This document shows positions 9,022-17,208 of a DNA stretch of 64,000 bases, in pieces; positions within the stretch are counted from its first letter, which is position 1, and each line of letters begins with the position of its first letter. The notes under the pieces are model-generated. The model worked only from the letters and a program-made list of their open reading frames with translations. It had not been told where the DNA came from and did no database searches. The stretch covers positions 496,001 to 560,000 of the forward strand of contig CBDIHH010000005.1 of assembly GCA_965279095.1 (NCBI GenBank), written 5' to 3'. The stretch comes from CBDIHH01 sp965279095 (GTDB lineage Bacteria > Pseudomonadota > Alphaproteobacteria > Caulobacterales > Caulobacteraceae). Made by a program: the position numbers and the translations under genes.

Positions 9022-11217
9022 TCAGAGGATGAAAAAGTCCGCCGCCGCGACGCCGGGATGGGCCGTGAGGGCGGCGATTTGGATCTGGGCCGCCCCGCCC
9101 AATCCATCGGCGTCGTAATAAAGCGCGCCGGTGGTGTTGTCGTAGATGAGGTTCTGGCTGCCGGCGGTCGCCGACGCGCCGATGTGGAAGTCGGCGCCGG
9201 TTATGGCCGCCCCGTGGGCATAGGCCGAGAAGGCGACGAACACCGCCCGGTCCAGGCCGATCTTGTCGGTCCCCGAGACGAAGTCGGTGATGGTGTCCTT
9301 GTCCGCCGAGGTGGTCAGGGTGTCGAAGTTGAACTGGTCGGCCCCCGCCCCACCGGTCAACTTGTCGGCCTGCGCGCCGCCGAACAGCTTGTCGGCGCCG
9401 TCGCCGCCCGACAGGGTGTCCTTGCCGAGCCCCCCGTGCAGGACGTTGTCGCCCTTGTTGCCGCCAATGGAATTGGCCAGGTCGTTGCCGTCGCCGTTGA
9501 TGTTGAGCAGACCCGTGAGGGTCAGCTTCTCGACGTTGGCGGAGAGGGTGAAGGACACTGAGGCGCTGACCGAGTCATTTCCCTCGCCGGCGTCCTCGAA
9601 GACCTGATCATTGACATCATCGACGACATATTTGTCGTTCCCTGCGCCGCCGAACAGGAAGTCCGCCCCGCCCTTTCCGTCTAGGGTGTCGTTGCCGTCG
9701 GCGCCGTAGAGGGCGTTGACGATCCCGTTGCCGATCATCTTGTTGTTGAGGGCGTTGCCGTTGCCGATGGTGGCCGCGCCCGTCAGGGTCAGGTTCTCGA
9801 GGTTAGCCCCCAGGAGGAAGCTGACCGATGACTTGACGGAATCCGTGCCCTCGCCTGCGTTCTCCGTGATCGAGTCCGAGGCGTCATCGACGATGTAGGT
9901 GTCGTTGCCGTCACCGCCCTGCATGGTGTCCGCTCCGGCCCCGCCGTCCAGTTGATCGGTCCCGCCGCGCCCATAGAGGTCGTCGTTGCCGCCGCCGCCG
10001 GCCAGCTTGTCGTTCTCGCTGCCGCCGTCGAGGGTGTCGGCGTTGACGCCGCCCTTCAGATTGTCGTTGCCGCCGTTGCCGATGAGGTGGTGGACCATGT
10101 CGTCGGTGGCCGTCAGGGTGTCGCCGGCGGCGTCGCTGGTGATGATCCGCGCGGCCGCCAGGGTCTGGATGTCCAGCTGGCCTGTGCCGAGGTTGTCCAT
10201 GGTCAGGGCCACATGGGCGGCGCCGAAACTGGCCACCGCCGCGCCCTGCTGGTCATTGGTGGAATCGAACGACATCTGCGTCAGGGTGGTCATGGTCGTC
10301 GGATCAACCAGGGCGACCGCGACGTCGGTGTCGCCGGCGTAGAAATTGTTGTCCCAGCTGACCGCGAGCAAGCCGTTGCTGAGCCGCGCCACCGCCGGAT
10401 TGGCGTCCTGCGTGGCGTCATTGCCAAGGCCGGGGTTGCTGACATTGGTGTAGCCGGCGAAAACGCCGGCCGAAGTGAACTTGGCCAGGGTGATGTCGGC
10501 CGTGCCGGTCCCCCAGCCGTTGTCGGCATAGGCCACGACGAAGCCGCCGGCGATGGCGACGATGCTGGGGTCCGCATTGACCGACCCGTTGTTGTCGATC
10601 AGGGCCGGCGCTTTGACGACCACGCCGGCGGCCGTGTAGACCGCCGTCCACAGCTCGCTGGCGCCGCCGACCATGCGATTCCAGGCCACGGCGAAATTGC
10701 CGTTGTCGAGACCGATCACGGTGGCGTTGCGGTCGTCGTCCAGGGAGTTGGTTACCACGAAGCTGGTCTGAACGGCGCCCGCGGCGCTGAAGATATTGAC
10801 TTCGATGTCGTTGTCGGTGGCGGAGAAGTTCTTCTGATCGACGATGACGAACTTGCCGCCGGTCAGGGCGGCGACGTCGGCGCGGCTGGCGCCGAAAGAG
10901 CCGATGTCGATGCTGCCGGTGAGCGAACTGGCGGTCCCGCTGAACAGCTCGAACTGGACCGAGTCCGCATCCTGGCTGGCGAGAACGAAGTTGCCGTTGC
11001 TGAGGCCGGCCATGGCCGCGTTCTGGCCGGGAATGAGGCTGACGCTGTTTCCGATAAAGCCGGCGGCGCTGTAGACGGCGCCGTCCATATGCGTCCCGTG
11101 GGAGGCCGCATAGGCGAACCCGCCGTTGGCCAGGCCCGTGACATCGCCGTTCGCGGTGGCGGACGCCGCAGCGGAAACGGAGAGGTAGTCGAAAACATAG
11201 CTCGTGGTTTTAGTCAT
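9022..11217 (-). CDS. RTX (hemolysin-type Ca-binding) secreted protein with predicted N-terminal beta-propeller
   Basis: 731 residues with no Sec signal peptide. Residues 1-355 hold seven recurrences of a GL-NGNFVVAW-like strand motif, starting near 28, 71, 117, 169, 222, 278 and 328; a seven-bladed propeller is inferred. From 379 there are three clusters of GGxGxDxLx nonapeptides (379-440, 495-530, 583-628) that bind Ca2+ outside the cell. They alternate with a duplicated module (441-494 and 530-586) starting Y-(I/V)-VDD and containing LxLTG. The end (ADFFIL) resembles a type I secretion signal. No T1SS transporter genes are nearby. An AGGGGG ribosome-binding site precedes the ATG. Function unknown: surface layer, adhesin or enzyme are all possible. 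The upstream region is AT-richer than the neighbourhood, suggesting acquisition. Confidence 0.88.
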   Translation of the reverse strand: MTKTTSYVFDYLSVSAAASATANGDVTGLANGGFAYAASHGTHMDGAVYSAAGFIGNSVSLIPGQNAAMAGLSNGNFVLASQDADSVQFELFSGTASSLTGSIDIGSFGASRADVAALTGGKFVIVDQKNFSATDNDIEVNIFSAAGAVQTSFVVTNSLDDDRNATVIGLDNGNFAVAWNRMVGGASELWTAVYTAAGVVVKAPALIDNNGSVNADPSIVAIAGGFVVAYADNGWGTGTADITLAKFTSAGVFAGYTNVSNPGLGNDATQDANPAVARLSNGLLAVSWDNNFYAGDTDVAVALVDPTTMTTLTQMSFDSTNDQQGAAVASFGAAHVALTMDNLGTGQLDIQTLAAARIITSDAAGDTLTATDDMVHHLIGNGGNDNLKGGVNADTLDGGSENDKLAGGGGNDDLYGRGGTDQLDGGAGADTMQGGDGNDTYIVDDASDSITENAGEGTDSVKSSVSFLLGANLENLTLTGAATIGNGNALNNKMIGNGIVNALYGADGNDTLDGKGGADFLFGGAGNDKYVVDDVNDQVFEDAGEGNDSVSASVSFTLSANVEKLTLTGLLNINGDGNDLANSIGGNKGDNVLHGGLGKDTLSGGDGADKLFGGAQADKLTGGAGADQFNFDTLTTSADKDTITDFVSGTDKIGLDRAVFVAFSAYAHGAAITGADFHIGASATAGSQNLIYDNTTGALYYDADGLGGAAQIQIAALTAHPGVAAADFFIL

Positions 11218-11464
11218 GGCAGCACCCCCTAGGTGAAATTGAAATATCTTCTAGACACCATGAGGCACACCCCAACACTCGGAGAAACCCCGGGGCGTTC
11301 GACACAATGATAAAAGCTGGAGAGCAAAAAAGGCTTAGCTTTTCGCTCGAGACTTACTTTTTGATATACCTGCAAATTCGCGGCAGCCGACCAGCGTTAT
11401 GCGAGTATTTATCTGTTGTCAAAGCCAAAGGACTTGCGACATCCGCAGTCAGATCTAGGCGTCT
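11218..11464. other. AT-richer intergenic region upstream of the RTX gene
   Basis: 247 nt with visibly lower GC than the surroundings, probably holding the RTX promoter on the minus strand. An inverted repeat AAAAGCT/AGCTTTT (11312-11318 and 11337-11343) is present. No convincing -35/-10 pair or complete coding sequence was recognised. Its composition supports the RTX gene being a later arrival. Confidence 0.5.
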
Positions 11465-11689
11465 CTACCTCACCCCGGCGCGGGCGGCCGGCGTCACCAC
11501 ATTGGGCGGGGCCAGGACGGCGCTGGCGGCGAAGGTCAGGGCGCAGATGGCGAAGAAGGCCGCCGCCGCCAGGGCGGGCAGCGGCGAGTCGCCGACCACG
11601 GGCGGCCGCAGCATGATCCGGGCGCGGGCGATGGCCGCGTCGAAGGCGGCCTGGCCGATCGGGTCTCCAAGGCGCGACTCACGGGTCAT
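11465..11689 (-). CDS. Small hypothetical single-pass membrane protein
   Basis: 74 residues from the ATG at 11689; a TTG at 11731 would add 14. An amphipathic N-terminal part (1-35, including FDAAIARARIMLRPP) is followed by one hydrophobic helix (about 38-60, Ala/Phe/Leu-rich) and a short C-terminal tail. It is on the minus strand between the RTX gene and trpG. No Shine-Dalgarno is obvious for the ATG. I recognise no family; it could be a genuine Caulobacterales orphan or a chance reading frame in GC-rich DNA. Confidence 0.5.
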   Translation of the reverse strand: MTRESRLGDPIGQAAFDAAIARARIMLRPPVVGDSPLPALAAAAFFAICALTFAASAVLAPPNVVTPAARAGVR

Positions 11690-11791
11690 GGCCCAGGCTA
11701 CCGCGAGCGCCGCCTTGCGCCAAAGCCGCAAGCGCGGCCTTGGCGGGCGGCCCCCTTGCGCTTAGATGCAGGGCATGACGAGGCCGCGCCC

Positions 11792-12382
11792 ATGATCCTG
11801 GTGATCGATAACTACGACAGCTTCACCTACAACCTCGTCCACTATCTGAACGAGCTGGGGGCGCAGACCCTGGTGCGCCGCAACGACGCCCTGTCGGCGG
11901 CCGAGGCCATCGCCCTGAAGCCGGACGCGGTGCTGCTGTCGCCCGGGCCCTGCACGCCCAACGAAGCCGGCCTGTGCCTGCCGCTGCTGGCGCAAGCGCC
12001 GCACGACCTGCCGATCCTTGGGGTCTGCCTGGGCCACCAGGCGATCGGCCAGGCCTTCGGCGGCGAGGTGATCCGCGCCAAGACCCTGATGCACGGCAAG
12101 ACCAGCCCCATCCATCACGACGGCGCGGGCCTGTTCGAGGGTCTGCCCAACCCCTTCACCGCGACCCGCTACCACAGCCTGGCGGTGCGACGCGAAAGCC
12201 TGCCGGACGACCTCGTGGTCACTGCCTGGACCGACGACGGCGAGATCATGGGCCTGCAGCACCGCAGCCGGCCCATCTATGGCGTCCAGTTCCACCCCGA
12301 ATCGATCGCCACGGAGGGCGGCCACGACCTGCTGGCCAACTTCCTGCGCCTGGCTGGGGTCAAGGTCGGGGCGCCCGCCTAG
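11792..12382 (+). CDS. trpG: Anthranilate synthase component II (glutamine amidotransferase)
   Basis: Supplies ammonia from glutamine to TrpE. 196 residues starting MILVIDNYDSFTYN, the family's usual N-terminus; an upstream in-frame TTG is rejected because it adds 12 unrelated residues. The class I triad is visible: Cys79 in GVCLGHQ, and His168 and Glu170 in VQFHPES. It is separate from TrpD rather than fused. The stop TAG shares its G with the GTG start of trpD. Confidence 0.97.
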   Translation: MILVIDNYDSFTYNLVHYLNELGAQTLVRRNDALSAAEAIALKPDAVLLSPGPCTPNEAGLCLPLLAQAPHDLPILGVCLGHQAIGQAFGGEVIRAKTLMHGKTSPIHHDGAGLFEGLPNPFTATRYHSLAVRRESLPDDLVVTAWTDDGEIMGLQHRSRPIYGVQFHPESIATEGGHDLLANFLRLAGVKVGAPA

Positions 12383-13395
12383 TGTCCGAAGCCTTCAAAC
12401 CCCTCCTCGGCCGGCTGGCCGACGGCGCCACCCTGTCGGAAGAGGACGCCGGCGCCTTCTTCGCCGCCTGCCTGCGCGGCGAGCCGTCGCCGGCCCAGAT
12501 CGCCGCCGCCATCACCGCCATGCGCATGCGCGGCGAGACGGTCGGGGAGATCACCGCCTGCGCGCGGGAGATGCGCAAGGCCGCCCTCCCCTTCGACGCC
12601 GGCTATGAGGTGGTGGACACCTGCGGCACCGGCGGCGACGGGCTGCACACCCTCAACATCTCCACCGCCGCGGCCCTGGTGGCGGCCGGCGGCGGGCTGA
12701 AGGTCGCCAAGCACGGCAACCGCGCCATGTCCTCCAGCTCCGGCTCGTCGGACGTACTGGGCATCCTGGGCGTCAACATCGGCGCCAGCCTCGAGCAGTC
12801 CAAGCGGGCGCTGGACGAGGCCGGCATCTGCTTCCTGTTCGCCCCCGCCCACCACGGGGCGACGCGGCACGTGGCCCCGGTGCGCCAGGAGCTGGGCTTT
12901 CGCACCGTCTTCAATCTGCTGGGGCCCCTTTCCAACCCCGCGGGCGCCACCCGCCAGGTGGTGGGGGTGTTCGATTCCAAATGGGTCGAGCCCCTGGCCC
13001 GGGTGCTGGGCGCCCTGGGGGCGCAGCGCGCCTGGACGGTGCACGGCGATGGCATGGACGAGCTGACCACCACCGGCGTCACCCAGGTGGCGGAATGGCG
13101 CGATGGCGCGATCCGCCTGTTCAACATCACCCCCGAGGCGGTAGGCCTGCCCCGCGCCGAGCTGGCCGACCTGCGCGGCGGCGCGCCGCAGCACAACGCC
13201 CTGGCCCTGCACGACCTGCTGGACGGGGCGTCCGGCCCCTACCGCGACATCGTCCTGCTCAACGCGGCGGCGGTGTTCCTGGTGGCCGACACGGTGGAGA
13301 CCCTGCGCGACGGGGTCGAGCTGGCCGCGGCGGTGATCGACGACGGACGCGCGCGCGCCGCCCTCGACGGCCTCGTGCGCGCCACCAACAGTTGA
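12382..13395 (+). CDS. trpD: Anthranilate phosphoribosyltransferase
   Basis: Transfers phosphoribose from PRPP to anthranilate, the second step of tryptophan synthesis. 337 residues from a GTG at 12382, chosen because it overlaps the trpG stop by one base and yields the normal N-terminus SEAFKPLLGRLADG. The PRPP-binding VDTCGTGGDG, the KHGNRAMSSSSGSSDVL segment and NLLGPLSNPA are present. Translation is coupled to trpG. Confidence 0.97.
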   Translation: MSEAFKPLLGRLADGATLSEEDAGAFFAACLRGEPSPAQIAAAITAMRMRGETVGEITACAREMRKAALPFDAGYEVVDTCGTGGDGLHTLNISTAAALVAAGGGLKVAKHGNRAMSSSSGSSDVLGILGVNIGASLEQSKRALDEAGICFLFAPAHHGATRHVAPVRQELGFRTVFNLLGPLSNPAGATRQVVGVFDSKWVEPLARVLGALGAQRAWTVHGDGMDELTTTGVTQVAEWRDGAIRLFNITPEAVGLPRAELADLRGGAPQHNALALHDLLDGASGPYRDIVLLNAAAVFLVADTVETLRDGVELAAAVIDDGRARAALDGLVRATNS

Positions 13396-13419
13396 CCCTT
13401 CATCGCGTGAGGCGCCGGC

Positions 13420-14211
13420 ATGGCTGACGACATCCTGGGCAAGATCGCCCGCTACAAGCGCCAGGAAGTGGACGCCCGCCGCAGCCTGAGGAAGCAATCG
13501 GACGTCGACGCCTATGTCGCCATCGCCGAGGCGCCGCGGGGATTCCGTCGCGCCCTGGAGGCCGCGCACGCGCCCGGCCGCCTGGCCCTGATCGCCGAGA
13601 TCAAGAAGGCCAGCCCCTCCAAGGGCCTGATCCGCGAGCATTTCGACCCGCCGGCCCTGGCCCGCGCCTATGAGGCCGGGGGGGCAGCCTGCCTGTCGGT
13701 GCTCACCGACGCGCCGAGCTTTCAGGGGGACGACCGCTACCTGGTCGAGGCCCACCGCGCCGTGTCCATCCCCTGCCTGCGCAAGGAGTTCCTGGTCGAC
13801 CCCTGGCAGGTGGCCGAATCGCGGGCCCTGGGCGCCGACGCCATCCTGGTGATCCTGGCCATGGTGGACGACGCCCTCGCCGCCGACCTGATGGCCGAGG
13901 CCAGCCGGCTGGGCATGGACGTGCTCGTGGAGACCCATGACGAGGCCGAGCTCGACCGCGCCATCGGCCTCGGCGCGGACCTGATCGGCGTCAACAACCG
14001 CGACCTGCGCACCTTCGCCGTCGACCTGGCGATCACCGAGCGGCTGGCTGCACGGGTCCCCGCCGGCGCCCTGCTGGTCACCGAGAGCGGCGTCTTCGGC
14101 CCCGCCGACGCCGCCCGCCTGGAGCGGGCCGGCGCCCGGGCCATGCTGGTGGGGGAAAGCCTGATGCGCCAGGAGGATGTCGAGGCGGCGACCCGCGCGC
14201 TGCTGGCCTGA
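13420..14211 (+). CDS. trpC: Indole-3-glycerol phosphate synthase
   Basis: Cyclises carboxyphenylaminodeoxyribulose phosphate to indole-3-glycerol phosphate. 263-residue TIM barrel, monofunctional (no fused TrpF). Visible catalytic segments are AEIKKASPSKG, LRKEFLVDPWQ, VETHDEAELDRA, IGVNNRDLRTF and VTESGV. It follows trpD by 24 nt. In many alphaproteobacteria moaC and moeA follow trpC; here the next gene is lexA, 111 nt away. Confidence 0.97.
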   Translation: MADDILGKIARYKRQEVDARRSLRKQSDVDAYVAIAEAPRGFRRALEAAHAPGRLALIAEIKKASPSKGLIREHFDPPALARAYEAGGAACLSVLTDAPSFQGDDRYLVEAHRAVSIPCLRKEFLVDPWQVAESRALGADAILVILAMVDDALAADLMAEASRLGMDVLVETHDEAELDRAIGLGADLIGVNNRDLRTFAVDLAITERLAARVPAGALLVTESGVFGPADAARLERAGARAMLVGESLMRQEDVEAATRALLA

Positions 14212-14251
14212 GAGGCCTCGCGGCAGACTCTAACGGCCAAACCCGGGTAAC

Positions 14252-14280
14252 TTGACATTAATAAAGAACGCCTAGAGAAC
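14252..14280 (+). promoter_or_regulatory. lexA promoter with LexA (SOS) operator
   Basis: A perfect TTGACA lies at 14252-14257. The direct repeat GAAC-N7-GAAC at 14266-14280 is the reverse complement of the alphaproteobacterial SOS box GTTC-N7-GTTC. The operator covers the expected -10 region, so bound LexA would block RNA polymerase. It lies 42 nt before the lexA ATG and indicates autorepression. The -10 hexamer itself is weak (TAGAGA or GAGAAC). Confidence 0.85.
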
Positions 14281-14322
14281 ACCGCAACGGTTAGCGGTTT
14301 GTTCCAAAGGGTGATTCCCGCC

Positions 14323-15024
14323 ATGCTCACGCGTAAGCAGCACGAACTTCTCATGTTCATCCATGAGCGGATCAAGGAAAGCGGCGTGTCTCCGTCGTTC
14401 GACGAGATGAAGGAGGCGCTCGATCTGGCGTCCAAGTCCGGCATCCACCGGCTGATCACGGCGCTGGAGGAGCGCGGCTTCATCCGTCGGCTCGCCCACC
14501 GCGCCCGCGCCCTGGAGGTGGTCAAGCTGCCCCAGCAGGCCACCACCTCGGCCCCGGCCAAGGGCCGCAGCCCGTTCCGGCCCCAGGTGGTCGAGGGCGA
14601 CCGCCCGGGCGCCTCGGCCGCGGCCACCCCCGCCAACGATGTGCGCGAGCTGCCCATCCTCGGCAAGATCGCCGCCGGCACGCCCATCGAGGCGATCCAG
14701 CACGAGCGCGACCGGGTCTATGTGCCCGAGGACATGCTCGGCGCCGGCGAGCATTTCGTGCTCGAGGTGCAGGGCGATTCGATGATCAACGCGGGCATCC
14801 TCGACGGCGATCAGGTGGTCATCAAGAAGGGCTCCACCGCCAACTCCGGTGAGATCGTCGTCGCCCTGGTGATGGGCGAGGAAGCCACCCTCAAGCGCCT
14901 GCGCAAGAAGGGCGCCTCCATCGCCCTGGAGGCCGCCAATCCCGCCTATGAGACCCGCATCTTCGGGCCGGACCAGGTGGCCGTCCAGGGCAAGCTCGTG
15001 GGACTGCTCCGCCGCTATCACTGA
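14323..15024 (+). CDS. lexA: SOS response repressor LexA
   Basis: Represses DNA-damage genes and self-cleaves when RecA is activated. 233 residues from the ATG at 14323. The winged helix-turn-helix (1-65) starts MLTRKQHELLMFIHERI, followed by a Pro/Ala-rich linker. The self-cleavage site is Ala118-Gly119 within GKIAAGTPIEA, and the serine-lysine dyad is Ser153 (GDSMINAG) and Lys191. All residues needed for autoproteolysis are intact. Its 3' end overlaps the convergent comEC by 7 nt. A second candidate target in this window is the SidA-like ORF. Confidence 0.98.
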   Translation: MLTRKQHELLMFIHERIKESGVSPSFDEMKEALDLASKSGIHRLITALEERGFIRRLAHRARALEVVKLPQQATTSAPAKGRSPFRPQVVEGDRPGASAAATPANDVRELPILGKIAAGTPIEAIQHERDRVYVPEDMLGAGEHFVLEVQGDSMINAGILDGDQVVIKKGSTANSGEIVVALVMGEEATLKRLRKKGASIALEAANPAYETRIFGPDQVAVQGKLVGLLRRYH

Positions 15025-17174
15025 CCTGTCCACGGCCGGCGGCCGCGGCGGTCCTGCGCCCAGATGGCGGACCAGCGGCCCGCGCGGAAATACAGTTCGG
15101 CCGCCCCGCCCGAGGCGAACGCCGCCGGCTCGATGACCGTGAGCCGGGCGCAGGCGGGCGGCAGGTCCGGCGCGGCCGCCTTCAGGATCAGCAGGTCCGC
15201 GCCCGCGCAAAGGGCCTCCAGTCGCCCGGGGGGCGGCGCCCGCCGGGTCCACCAGGCGGCGACCTGAGGCCGAGGCCCGGGCCGGGTGCGACAGCTGAGA
15301 CGATCGCAGTCCAGGACCAGTCCCAGGTTCGCCTCGTCCTCGACGATGTCCAGGCCCCGCCGACGGGCCCACAGGTCGGAGGCGAAGCGGCGACTGTCCG
15401 GACGCATCAGCAGGGCCTTGCCGTCGCGCACGATGGCCGCTGCGCCCCCGTCCTGGGCGATCCAGAGGTCGGGCGTCGGCGAGCGCGGCCACGCCAATAC
15501 GGCCAGGGCCAGGGGCAGGCCCAGCCAACGTCCCCGGCCCTTCCACAGGCACAGCCATAGGATGCCCAGGAAGGCGACGGGGAGGGCCGCGGCCGGCGCG
15601 CTGGCCACCACCAGGGACGCGCCCGGCATGGCCGAGACGCGGGCGGCCAGGTCCAGCATCGCCTGGATGCCCCATCCGGCGACGGTCAGGAACGGGCCCC
15701 CGAGCCCCAGGGGCTCCAGGGCGGCGCCGATGGCCAGGGCCGGCATGAAGACAAAGGACGACAGGGGCGCCACCAGCAGGTTGGCCGGGAGGCTGTAGGC
15801 CGCGACCCGGTTGAAGTGCTGGATGACGAAGGGGGCGGTGGCCAGGCCCGCCACCAGGCTGACGCCGACGCTGGCGCCGATCCACCCCAGGGCGCCCTGG
15901 GCCGCGCGGATCGGCCAGGGGGTGTTGATCTCGCGCGCCGGCCGCGGCCAGGCTTCCGCCAGGGCCACCAAGGCGGTGGTGGCGGCGAAGGACATCTGGA
16001 AGCCCGGCTCGGTGACGGCCTCGGGCTGAAGGGCGATCACCAGCAGGGCCGCCAGGGCGAGGCCGCGAAGGGTCACCGCCCGGCGATCGCAGAGAATGGC
16101 CAGGAAGGCCACCGCGGCGGTGATCGCGGCCCGCTCGGCGGCCGGCGGCGCCCCGGAGATCACGAGATAGACCCCGATGGCCACGAGCCCGGCGACGGCG
16201 GCGGTCTTCTTGCCGTCGATGCGCAGGGCCAGGGCCGGCCAGGCGGCGATCAGCAGCCGCACGGCGAAGAAGACGAAGCCGCCGACGATGGCCATGTGCA
16301 GGCCGGAGATGGAGATGATGTGCGAGATGCCGGCGTCGCGCATGGCGTCGTTGTCGACCGGGGCCACGAAGGCGGTCTCGCCGGTGATCATCGCCGCCGC
16401 CAGGCCGCCGGCCGCCGCCCCCACCCGCTCGCGGATGCGCAGGGTCAGGGCCCATCGGGTCTCGTTGACGGCCAGGAGCATCCGGAAGGCGGCCGGCGGG
16501 CGGGGCAGCGCGATGATCTCGGGCGCGCTGAGGCTGAACCCCACGCCGCCAATGCCGTCGAAATAGGCGGCGCGAGCGAAGTCATAGGCGCCCGGCGCGG
16601 CGGGGGTCGGGGGCGGATTGAGGCTCGCGCGCAGGCGGATCGGCGCTCCCGGGCCTGCCAGGGCCTCGGGCTTCACCGTCACCCGGATGCGGTTGGGCAG
16701 GGCGTCCGGCGCCAGACCCTCGATGGCCACGGGGGCGATGAGCAGGCGCTGGCCGCTCTCGCTGGGGGATGCGACGTCCACCACCCAACCCTCGACCACC
16801 GCCATCTGCAGGGCCGGGACGATGGGGGCCGCCGCCCGGACGGTGCGCGTCTTGGCCGCGAGGAAGCCCGCCCCGCCGAAGGCCAGCAGGGCCAGGGTCA
16901 CGGCCGCGGCGCGGCTTCCCGACCGGCTCCAGACCCGCTGCGCCAGGGCGATCAGCGCCAGGGCGAGCGCCCCGGCGACCCAACCCGGGGGCTCCAGAAG
17001 CAGGCCGAAATAGACCGCCGCCCCGCCGCCGAAGGCCACCGGGGCCCACAGGGGCCAGCGGTCCAGCTGGGCCGTCGCCTCCTCCCGCAGGCCCTCCAGG
17101 GCCCGCGACAGGCTAGGAGGCCGGGGAAGACGCATGGTAAGACGCCGCGCCCCCTCGGCAGCCCCCTTCGCCAT
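15018..17174 (-). CDS. comEC: ComEC/Rec2-family DNA uptake channel
   Basis: Predicted inner-membrane channel for import of single-stranded DNA in natural competence. About 718 residues from the ATG at 17174; the start is uncertain, because upstream readings overlap gltX and an ATG at 17135 is also possible. Order: an N-terminal membrane region (about 35-110), an OB-like periplasmic segment (DUF4131 type), then the multi-helix Competence domain beginning near SISGLHMAIVGG (about 288) with the APPAAERAAITAA motif. The C-terminal tail lacks a complete metallo-beta-lactamase motif. The lexA-comEC-gltX order is common in alphaproteobacteria. No other com genes are in the window. Confidence 0.9.
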   Translation of the reverse strand: MAKGAAEGARRLTMRLPRPPSLSRALEGLREEATAQLDRWPLWAPVAFGGGAAVYFGLLLEPPGWVAGALALALIALAQRVWSRSGSRAAAVTLALLAFGGAGFLAAKTRTVRAAAPIVPALQMAVVEGWVVDVASPSESGQRLLIAPVAIEGLAPDALPNRIRVTVKPEALAGPGAPIRLRASLNPPPTPAAPGAYDFARAAYFDGIGGVGFSLSAPEIIALPRPPAAFRMLLAVNETRWALTLRIRERVGAAAGGLAAAMITGETAFVAPVDNDAMRDAGISHIISISGLHMAIVGGFVFFAVRLLIAAWPALALRIDGKKTAAVAGLVAIGVYLVISGAPPAAERAAITAAVAFLAILCDRRAVTLRGLALAALLVIALQPEAVTEPGFQMSFAATTALVALAEAWPRPAREINTPWPIRAAQGALGWIGASVGVSLVAGLATAPFVIQHFNRVAAYSLPANLLVAPLSSFVFMPALAIGAALEPLGLGGPFLTVAGWGIQAMLDLAARVSAMPGASLVVASAPAAALPVAFLGILWLCLWKGRGRWLGLPLALAVLAWPRSPTPDLWIAQDGGAAAIVRDGKALLMRPDSRRFASDLWARRRGLDIVEDEANLGLVLDCDRLSCRTRPGPRPQVAAWWTRRAPPPGRLEALCAGADLLILKAAAPDLPPACARLTVIEPAAFASGGAAELYFRAGRWSAIWAQDRRGRRPWTGQ

Positions 17175-17208
17175 ATCGGCGAAGGGCCTCCCAAGATCGG
17201 AAGTCCCC

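Noticed and set aside
11307..11765. A 152-codon plus-strand frame between the RTX gene and trpG
   Set aside because: The product is Arg/Ala-rich with no motif, runs through the AT-rich non-coding region, and lies opposite the more protein-like 74-residue ORF.
12379..13938. A 519-codon minus-strand open frame antisense to trpD and trpC
   Set aside because: Both sense genes have complete family motifs; the antisense product is low-complexity and resembles no family.
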